A stretch of 13,299 nt of DNA, taken from contig JAMPGN010000113.1 of NCBI GenBank assembly GCA_023663915.1, forward strand, positions 1 to 13,299, read 5' to 3'. Shown here piece by piece: positions 8,298-13,299 of the stretch. The DNA is from Eubacterium sp. (lineage in GTDB: Bacteria; Bacillota_A; Clostridia; Lachnospirales; Lachnospiraceae). The number at the start of each line of letters is the position of its first letter. Position 1 is the stretch's first letter. Both the position numbers and the translations under genes were made by a program. The notes beneath the pieces were generated by a model that did not search any database, was not told the origin of the DNA, and saw only the letters and a program-made list of their open reading frames with translations.

Positions 8298-9944
8298 CTA
8301 TTCCGTCCACGCCCATTCCTGCAGATTCTGAATAAGCGGCAGACCATGCCCGTGACCGTGAATGGGCTGGTCCCCGATGGAAAGCCCGTCCCGAACATAG
8401 GTGACATGGTCAAGATTGACGATCCATACCCACGGACATTCTCCCTGCATTGCCGTACCTGTCGTTCCGTCCCACTGAGCCTTCTGCCAATTCTCGTTTG
8501 CCTCCTCTGCTGTCAACGCTTCCATGGCTGCTTCTAAATAAGCGTCGGTCACATCGTTTCCATAGCCTTCGGGATTATAAAAATCATCTAACAGCGCACC
8601 GTCGGAACGGTACAGATAATAAGTCTCATTGGGAATCGCAGAACCCCATCCCATCATAACGGCATCGGAAAACATGCGCTGCATGATCTCGTCCCAACTT
8701 GTGCCTTCCACGTTAATCTGAATGCCGATCTCTTTGACCTGCTCTGCGGCAGCCATGGCAACCGCCTGGCGCACCGAGTCACCGGATGGATAGATGCAGG
8801 AAAATTCCGCTTTTAAACCATCCTTTTCCACAATACCATCACCGTCCGTATCGCTCCACCCGGCATCCGCAAGAAGCTTCTTAGCATACTCCGTATCTGT
8901 TTCAATCCTGACTTCGGGATTATTCCAAGGCATACCGTCATTCTCAGAATACGCTGGTCTGCCGAAACCATTTAACACCGTGTCCGCCACCTGCTGCCTG
9001 TCAACGGCATAGGCGATCGCCTGACGAATCTCAAGATTGCACGTCACATCATTGCCGACAGGTGCGCCGCTCTGCGTAGTCTTCCCCTCACTTGGCAAAA
9101 CGGGAAGCGTGAATCCCCTGTTATCGGCGGACGTGATCGCCTCAACATGATAACCGTCAACTTCCGTGGTGCCGAGAGTCGCCGTAGAATATGCCACATC
9201 GACCTGCCCCGCCTGAACCGCCGCAAGCGCGGCATCCTCCGACATGAAAACCACGGTAACATTCTGAATCGCTGGAACACCGCCGTAATAGTCCTCGTTC
9301 GCAGTAAACAGGATCTGCTCCTGCGCCTTCCATTCCACAAACTTATACGGACCGGAACCGACAGGGTTCGTTCCGTAATCCGCGCCGTAAGCATGTTCCG
9401 GAACGATGCCGACGGATGCCAGCGTATTGAGGAAAATGGAAGTTGGTTGGGACAAGGTGATAACAACCGTCATATCGTCCTGTGCTGCCGCGCTTTCCAT
9501 ATAAGTTAAGTCCACGGAGCCTTGTGCCGCCTTAGCCGTCTCCAATGTGAAGGCAACATCCGATGCCGTCACTTTTTCTCCATCTGTGAAAAAAGCGTCG
9601 TCCCGGATTGTAAACGTCCATGTCAGACCGTCGGGAGAAAGGGTATAATCCGTGGCAAGATCATTCTCAAAAGCCAGATCCGCCGTATATTTCACGAGCG
9701 TGCTCTGGACGATAGGCGAGTTGCCATGCCCCCAGCCCTGCGTGGGGTCGAGCGTTTCGGGTTCGGAACCGATGGCGATCACTACACTGTCTTTGTGGGA
9801 ATCGGCGGTTCCCGATGCGTTTTCCCCGTCTGTGCCTGCCGATATGTTCTCCTTGTTTGTGTCTGCCGGATTATTCCCACATGCGGTTGTTGTGACTATC
9901 ATAGCCGCCGCTAACAGTAAGGCAAGAACTTTTTTGTTCCTCAT
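8298..9944 (-). CDS. Extracellular solute-binding lipoprotein, family 5 (NikA/DppA-like)
   Basis: A 548-residue binding protein of the peptide/nickel importer. It has a lipoprotein signal: basic start MRNKK, hydrophobic core, lipobox TTAC with Cys22 as the lipidated residue, then a Ser/Thr/Asn/Asp-rich tether to about residue 50. The mature part has family-5 landmarks: ETLDPTQGW, LSPDGLTWTFTIRDDAFF, GSGPYKFVEW, and RQAIAYAVDR before the C-terminal lobe. An EF-hand-like DTDGDGIVEKD loop is also present. Near the C terminus an unusual HGHGHG (His529, 531, 533) could contribute metal ligands. It is placed 18 bp after larC with GAGGG eight bases before the ATG, so it is in the same transcript. 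It probably delivers nickel, free or chelated, to the permeases. The fold would equally fit oligopeptides; nickel is inferred from context and the His motif. Confidence 0.87.
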   Translation of the reverse strand: MRNKKVLALLLAAAMIVTTTACGNNPADTNKENISAGTDGENASGTADSHKDSVVIAIGSEPETLDPTQGWGHGNSPIVQSTLVKYTADLAFENDLATDYTLSPDGLTWTFTIRDDAFFTDGEKVTASDVAFTLETAKAAQGSVDLTYMESAAAQDDMTVVITLSQPTSIFLNTLASVGIVPEHAYGADYGTNPVGSGPYKFVEWKAQEQILFTANEDYYGGVPAIQNVTVVFMSEDAALAAVQAGQVDVAYSTATLGTTEVDGYHVEAITSADNRGFTLPVLPSEGKTTQSGAPVGNDVTCNLEIRQAIAYAVDRQQVADTVLNGFGRPAYSENDGMPWNNPEVRIETDTEYAKKLLADAGWSDTDGDGIVEKDGLKAEFSCIYPSGDSVRQAVAMAAAEQVKEIGIQINVEGTSWDEIMQRMFSDAVMMGWGSAIPNETYYLYRSDGALLDDFYNPEGYGNDVTDAYLEAAMEALTAEEANENWQKAQWDGTTGTAMQGECPWVWIVNLDHVTYVRDGLSIGDQPIHGHGHGLPLIQNLQEWAWTE

Positions 9945-9962
9945 AAATTTTCCCTCGTATTT

Positions 9963-11408
9963 TCACATTTGGTTTTTCGTTTCATCTATCCGAGTTTCAT
10001 CACAGCTCTTTATCAGATTTTCCGCCTCGCAAATACTGATTTTCCGCTCCCTTGCGATACGTGAAAGGTCTTCATACTCGTATTTCCTACGCTCCACGCC
10101 GTATCCGGAAGACACCTTGCATCTGACCTTGCCGTACGGCGTATCCAGCGTCTCCATCCGGCGGTCGAGCACATAACGGTCGAGCCTGCTTGCGCGGATG
10201 CCGATCGTTGTCGTATGCTTGAAGATCGAACGGATCATATTTTCCTTGTCAGACCTTCGGCACATGACATGAATCAGAATGCCCGGACGGGACTTTTTCA
10301 TGCCGATCGGCACGGTATACACGTCGAGCGCACCGTCCGCAAAAAGTCGTTCCATGGCAAATCCGACCGCCTCAGCGGTCATGTCATCCACATTACAGCT
10401 CAGTTCACAGATTTCATTCTGTGTGGAATCTGCCTTATTCTGCCCGGCACATGGCTCATTTTCTGCAATCGCTGCCTCACTCTGCCCGACATGCATCTCA
10501 TTCTCTGTGCTCCCTGCTTTGTCCTGCTCCGTGTACGTCTCTCCAAGCATCGCACGGACACAGTTTGCCGCCTCGAAATCTTTCTTACCCATTCCATAGC
10601 CGATTGCCGTCGTTCGCATAATGGGCATTTGACCAAATCGGTCAGCATAATACTTCAACAACGCCGCCCCGGTAGGCGTACAGAGTTCCCCTCGGATAGC
10701 GCCGCCGTAAATCGGCACATCACGCAGGATATATGCCGTCGCGGGCGCAGGCACAGGAAGAATGCCGTGCGCACAGCGAATCTGTCCGCTCCCTACATGA
10801 ACCGGCGATACCACCACTTCATCCGGCGAAATCCTGTCCATCAGCAGGCACACCGCTGCAATATCGGCGATCGCATCCATCGTCCCGACTTCATGAAAAT
10901 GTATTTCCGTCACCGGTCTGCCATGCGCCTTACTCTCCGCTTCAGCGATAAGTGCGTAGACGGACATTACATCCTCCTGTACCTTTGATGGTAGATTCAG
11001 ATGATCTCTGACAATATGCTCAATGTCGTGCAGTCCGCTGTGGTGGTGGGGATGATTATGGTCATGCCCGTAATCCTCTCCGTGTTGATGTGTGTGACTG
11101 TGCTCCTGTCCATAATCTTCTTCATGTTGATGCGTGTGACTGTACTCATGTCCGCAGCCTTCCTCGTGAAGATTCCCGTGAGGATGCACATCACAACTCT
11201 CCTCCTCCACCCCGTTTACCGTCACGCAAACATGCGTCCCCGTGATGCCGCATTTCACGGACGTTTCTTTTGTGACATGAACGCCGGGAATCCCAAGAGC
11301 ATTCATTTCTTCTATAAATTGATCCTGTTCCGAGATAAGTTCGAGCAGGGCAGCCGTCAGCATATCTCCCGCCGCGCCCATTGAGCAGTCCAGATAGAGT
11401 GTTTTCAA
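9963..11408 (-). CDS. larC: LarC, nickel insertase for the NPN cofactor (full-length single frame)
   Basis: A 481-residue LarC. By family knowledge it is a CTP-dependent cyclometallase inserting Ni into P2TMN to give the nickel-pincer nucleotide. The N terminus LYLDCSMGAAGDM and the segments FHEVGTMDAIADI (171-183), CTPTGAALL (243-251) and SCNVDDMTAEAVGFAMERL (337-355) are characteristic. Residues 75-131 form a His-rich insert (19 His in 57 residues) that includes three 14-residue repeats. Residues 294-335 form a second triplet of 14-residue repeats at the junction between the LarC1- and LarC2-like halves. In Lactiplantibacillus plantarum the two halves are joined by a programmed frameshift; here one frame covers both. 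The start is TTG 11408, overlapping the larB stop by 4 nt (TTGA), with AAGGAGG about eight bases upstream. The TTG start may keep LarC translation below LarB. Confidence 0.93.
   Translation of the reverse strand: MKTLYLDCSMGAAGDMLTAALLELISEQDQFIEEMNALGIPGVHVTKETSVKCGITGTHVCVTVNGVEEESCDVHPHGNLHEEGCGHEYSHTHQHEEDYGQEHSHTHQHGEDYGHDHNHPHHHSGLHDIEHIVRDHLNLPSKVQEDVMSVYALIAEAESKAHGRPVTEIHFHEVGTMDAIADIAAVCLLMDRISPDEVVVSPVHVGSGQIRCAHGILPVPAPATAYILRDVPIYGGAIRGELCTPTGAALLKYYADRFGQMPIMRTTAIGYGMGKKDFEAANCVRAMLGETYTEQDKAGSTENEMHVGQSEAAIAENEPCAGQNKADSTQNEICELSCNVDDMTAEAVGFAMERLFADGALDVYTVPIGMKKSRPGILIHVMCRRSDKENMIRSIFKHTTTIGIRASRLDRYVLDRRMETLDTPYGKVRCKVSSGYGVERRKYEYEDLSRIARERKISICEAENLIKSCDETRIDETKNQM
10404..10529 (-). 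repeat. Three 42-bp tandem repeats at the LarC1/LarC2 junction
   Basis: Three in-frame 42-bp units (10488-10529, 10446-10487, 10404-10445) encode EQDKAGSTENEMHV, GQSEAAIAENEPCA and GQNKADSTQNEICE. The units are diverged but align without gaps. The segment is acidic/polar and looks like a flexible linker; each unit ends with a potential metal ligand (His or Cys). Confidence 0.75.
11025..11150 (-). repeat. Three 42-bp tandem repeats encoding the His-rich insert of LarC
   Basis: In-frame 42-bp units at 11109-11150, 11067-11108 and 11025-11066 encode HEYSHTHQHEEDYG, QEHSHTHQHGEDYG and HDHNHPHHHSGLHD. By hand alignment the first two DNA units agree at 34 of 42 positions; the third is more diverged. 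The block is a likely nickel-binding or storage segment, comparable in kind to His-rich stretches of nickel chaperones. Confidence 0.8.
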
Positions 11409-12172
11409 GATTCCGTCCTCCTTTTTCCATTCATGTGATTGATCATATTAGCGAGATAGCCCGCGCCAAAACCATTGTCAATATTAACTACCGAAACACC
11501 GCTGGCGCAGGAATTAAGCATGGACAAAAGTGCAGATAGGCCACCAAACGACGCGCCGTAGCCGACGCTAGTTGGGACGGCGATGACCGGACAGTCTGCA
11601 AGCCCACCGAGCACGCTCGCAAGTGCGCCTTCCATTCCGGCGATCGCGATAATGACGCTGGCGTTCATGATGTCCTCAAGATGCGCAAGCGTCCGATGCA
11701 ACCCCGCGACTCCTACGTCATACAGCCGCGTGACCTCGTTACCGAGCACAGCCGCCGTAAGCACCGCCTCTTCCGCGACCGGAATATCACTCGTACCGCC
11801 CGTTGCCACGACGATCCTGCCGATCCCGTCCGGCTTAGGAATTTGCCCAATAACCCCGCAGCGAGCGTCTTTATAATAGTTCATGGGATGCACTCTGCCA
11901 ACATGAGCCGCCGCATCCTCAGAAAGTCTGGTGATGAGAATCGTATTCTGCCCGTTTTTCAGCATGGTTTCCGCAATCCCTATGATCTGATCCGGCGTTT
12001 TGCCCGCTCCGTAAATAACCTCCGCCGTACCCTGCCGCAATTTGCGGTGCATATCGACTTTCGCATAGCCAATGTCCTCAAACGGTTTCACCTTCAACTT
12101 TAGGAGCGCATCATCGACCGAAACATTTCCATCACTGACCTCTTCCAAAAGTTTTCTGATATCCGTATTCAT
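11405..12172 (-). CDS. larB: LarB, NaAD carboxylase/hydrolase of NPN cofactor synthesis
   Basis: A 255-residue LarB. From family knowledge it carboxylates the pyridinium ring of nicotinic acid adenine dinucleotide and hydrolyses the phosphoanhydride, releasing AMP and giving P2CMN, the substrate of LarE. The C-terminal half is PurE-like (AIR carboxylase fold), with VVATGGTSDIPVAEEA (121-136), GVAGLHR (154-160), AIAGMEGALASVLGGL (176-191) and PTSVGYGASFGGLSALLSML. The Cys that attacks the pyridinium ring is present as Cys222 in LNSCASGVSVVNIDNGFGAG. Length is as usual. The ATG overlaps the larE stop by 4 nt (ATGA), so it is translationally coupled. Cytoplasmic, no signal peptide. Confidence 0.94.
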   Translation of the reverse strand: MNTDIRKLLEEVSDGNVSVDDALLKLKVKPFEDIGYAKVDMHRKLRQGTAEVIYGAGKTPDQIIGIAETMLKNGQNTILITRLSEDAAAHVGRVHPMNYYKDARCGVIGQIPKPDGIGRIVVATGGTSDIPVAEEAVLTAAVLGNEVTRLYDVGVAGLHRTLAHLEDIMNASVIIAIAGMEGALASVLGGLADCPVIAVPTSVGYGASFGGLSALLSMLNSCASGVSVVNIDNGFGAGYLANMINHMNGKRRTES

Positions 12173-12915
12173 CCTCTTACCTCCAAGTCCAATGAGACGG
12201 TTTGATAATCTTTCCTTAGTCTGTCCAAAATCTCTTGCCGGTGTTCTAATAAAAGCCCGATCTGTGCTTCCGGCATCTGCAGTCTCGCGTGACCGTCCTG
12301 CGAGCGGACGCGGAAGTCCGTAAAGCCAAGCGAAAACAGATAGGCTTCCGCGTTTTCCGTGGCATACAGCTTTTGTCTGGTAATCTTTTCCCCCGTCGGG
12401 ATTCTCGTAGCAAGACAGGCGTATGCGGGTTTATCCCATGTAAACAGTCCCGCTTCTCTGGAAAGCTGTCGAATCTGAGCCTTCGTCAGACCGCACTCAC
12501 GTAAGGGGGAGCACACGGACAGTTCCTTAAGCGCGCGCATGCCCGGACGATCTTGTACGTCGTCCGATGCGTTTGTCCCGTCGAGTAGGACGGTAAAGCC
12601 GTCTGCGGCAGCGTTTTGCGTGATCGCGGTGAAAATCGCTTTTTTACAGTAATAACAACGGTCTGGCGGGTTCGCGCTGACGTTAGGAACATCGAGCACG
12701 ACCAGAGGCAGGACTTTCATCTTGACATCGAGTTCCTTTGCAAGCCGCAGTGCGTCCTCAAGTTCAAACTCCGGTTGAAATTCCGATTTCACATAGTAGG
12801 CGCACACACTCTTTGCATACTTTTTCGCCGCATACAAAAGATATGCCGAATCCACTCCGCCGGAGAATGCGACTGCCGCCTTCGGATAAGTTGTAAAAAA
12901 TTCCTGTAATGTCAT
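12169..12915 (-). CDS. larE: LarE, ATP-dependent sulfur transferase of NPN cofactor synthesis (three-Cys type)
   Basis: A 248-residue PP-loop ATPase. The pyrophosphatase loop SGGVDS is at 18-23. LarE activates the carboxylates of P2CMN by adenylation and replaces them with thiocarboxylates to give P2TMN. DGTNASDD at 112-119 and the PAYACLATRIPTGEKIT region are family hallmarks. Three cysteines stand out: Cys87 and Cys90 in NPPDRCYYCK, and Cys167 in ACLATRI. Cys167 corresponds to the position that serves as sacrificial sulfur donor in L. plantarum. The extra CxxC suggests the [4Fe-4S]-dependent, catalytic form described for other LarE proteins (inference from the Cys pattern). It is the first gene of the lar-nik unit. 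The ATG at 12915 has GAGGTG five to six bases upstream and follows a strong terminator in the leader. Confidence 0.93.
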   Translation of the reverse strand: MTLQEFFTTYPKAAVAFSGGVDSAYLLYAAKKYAKSVCAYYVKSEFQPEFELEDALRLAKELDVKMKVLPLVVLDVPNVSANPPDRCYYCKKAIFTAITQNAAADGFTVLLDGTNASDDVQDRPGMRALKELSVCSPLRECGLTKAQIRQLSREAGLFTWDKPAYACLATRIPTGEKITRQKLYATENAEAYLFSLGFTDFRVRSQDGHARLQMPEAQIGLLLEHRQEILDRLRKDYQTVSLDLEVRG

Positions 12916-12935
12916 GGTTTCACCTCACTATTCAC

Positions 12936-12975
12936 AAAAAAAGCACGCAGATCCCCTTCTGGGAATTTGTGTGCT
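12936..12975 (-). terminator. Intrinsic terminator in the larE leader (attenuator candidate)
   Basis: On the minus strand, AGCACACAAAUUCCC pairs with GGGGAUCUGCGUGCU across an AGAA loop, with one mismatch and one small asymmetry. It is followed directly by seven U (12936-12942). The last U lies about 20 nt before the larE ATG, with the larE ribosome binding site in between. In the same direction as the operon it would stop transcription before larE unless bypassed, the usual position of a riboswitch or attenuator expression platform. Confidence 0.85.
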
Positions 12976-13190
12976 TTCTGAGCATACGATTATATATTCC
13001 ACTACAGCTCTTGCGCTGCTGTATGGAACTTCGTTAAAAGTTTTCTTGTGTGATAGTTTGTTATAAATATTACGTTATTTTATACATCGATAATGCTTCG
13101 GCATTATCCATTGGCAGCTTCCTGCTGTCTTAGCTATATTACAACAATCACACCGAAAAAGCAATCCCTCACTTTTTCAGTTTTCCATCC
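12976..13190 (-). ncRNA. Putative structured leader RNA upstream of larE, class unknown
   Basis: This gene-free stretch on the minus strand is unusually rich in foldable elements. A long-range stem pairs 13147-13153 with 13048-13054 (7 bp) and, after a 4-nt bulge, 13139-13146 with 13059-13066 (8 bp). It encloses a small hairpin at 13113-13129 (CAGC/GCUG) and a perfect 8-bp hairpin at 13089-13108 with a CGAA loop. Outside it are a 7-bp hairpin at 13155-13178, a short one at 13027-13042 and an 11-bp imperfect hairpin at 12997-13028. The terminator described separately follows. The pairings were found by eye. I did not recognise a known riboswitch, T-box or ribosomal leader signature with confidence. 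It may be a cis-acting leader of the lar-nik operon or an independent small RNA. Confidence 0.5.
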
Positions 13191-13191
13191 T

Positions 13192-13254
13192 TTACTGATC
13201 CTGCCATTGTTCCAGAAATGCCTGCGCCTTTTTGATAGTGTCCGCCTTCTTCAT
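13192..13254 (-). CDS. Possible 20-codon leader peptide ORF
   Basis: A short minus-strand frame begins with ATG at 13254 and ends with TAA at 13192-13194. Its translation is charged and helix-like, starting MKKADTIKKAQ and ending FLEQWQDQ. Support comes from an excellent ribosome binding site AAAGGAG (13261-13267) six bases before the ATG; nothing else marks it as a gene. It may be an upstream leader peptide of the larE leader, a remnant of a longer gene, or chance. No homology is recognised. Confidence 0.35.
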   Translation of the reverse strand: MKKADTIKKAQAFLEQWQDQ

Positions 13255-13273
13255 TTTCTACTCCTTTACATAC

Positions 13274-13299
13274 AAAAAAGACGCATAGATTTTTCATTT
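13274..13299 (-). terminator. Possible 3' half of an upstream terminator, cut by the window edge
   Basis: On the minus strand a GC-containing segment (AUGCGUC) is followed by six U at 13274-13279, just before the ribosome binding site of the short ORF. The partner arm would lie outside the window, so it cannot be confirmed. If real, it is another terminator placed immediately before a start codon, like that before larE. Confidence 0.25.

Noticed and set aside
10215..10988. 257-codon open frame on the plus strand
   Set aside because: It is antisense to larC, whose protein matches the family throughout. The plus-strand translation is Arg/His/Cys-rich with no recognisable domain and no good ribosome binding site.
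11025..11150. CRISPR-like direct repeats
   Set aside because: The 42-bp units are contiguous, in frame within larC and have no spacers: protein-coding tandem repeats.
13089..13138. Resemblance of AGACAGCAGG followed by CUGCC to the ribosomal protein L10 leader of Firmicutes
   Set aside because: The match is short and from memory, the following segment does not fit well, and no rplJ gene follows. Worth an Rfam scan but not called.
13139..13170. Promoter TTGCTT, 17-nt spacer, TAATAT on the minus strand
   Set aside because: Only partial matches at both hexamers. It would also start transcription inside the long-range stem, so it conflicts with the proposed fold.
12976..13190. NiCo riboswitch
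   Set aside because: Context fits, but I could not find the conserved four-way-junction strings of that class by eye.

Overview
The window looks like a chromosome segment from an anaerobic, low-to-moderate GC Firmicute of class Clostridia, plausibly Lachnospiraceae. This is inferred from gene content (an [FeFe]-hydrogenase-like sensor, clostridial flavoproteins), strong AGGAGG/GAGGTG ribosome binding sites, frequent TTG starts and classical U-tract terminators. No rRNA, tRNA, CRISPR array or insertion sequence was seen. Except for a 5'-truncated flavodoxin-family reductase at the left edge, every gene lies on the minus strand.

Right part (12,915 down to 4,789, minus strand): one tightly packed eight-gene unit. 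It begins with larE, larB and larC, which make the nickel-pincer nucleotide (NPN) cofactor of lactate racemase and related LarA-type enzymes. It continues with a complete peptide/nickel-type ABC importer: lipoprotein, two permeases, two ATPases. Overlaps of 4 nt (larE/larB, larB/larC, permease/permease) and 11 nt (ATPase/ATPase) indicate co-transcription. The arrangement suggests that the importer supplies the nickel that LarC inserts into the cofactor. LarC carries a long His-rich insert built of tandem 14-residue repeats, and a second 14-residue triplet repeat at its domain junction. No larA is present in the window, so the client enzyme is elsewhere or unknown.

Leader (12,916-13,299): upstream of larE lies about 380 nt without a long gene. 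On the minus strand it contains a possible 20-codon ORF with a good ribosome binding site, then several hairpins closed by a long-range stem, then a strong intrinsic terminator ending about 20 nt before larE. This layout is what a transcription-attenuation leader or riboswitch looks like. I could not assign it to a known class.

Middle part (2,681-4,609): a soluble sensor-like protein with two ferredoxin clusters, a diverged [FeFe]-hydrogenase H-cluster domain, another four-Cys Fe-S module and a C-terminal chemoreceptor signalling domain. It has its own promoter with a perfect consensus and is followed by an intrinsic terminator.

Left part (1-2,592): a metallo-beta-lactamase-fold hydrolase and a membrane-anchored endonuclease/exonuclease/phosphatase-family protein, probably co-transcribed. 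The latter converges on the truncated flavoprotein gene.
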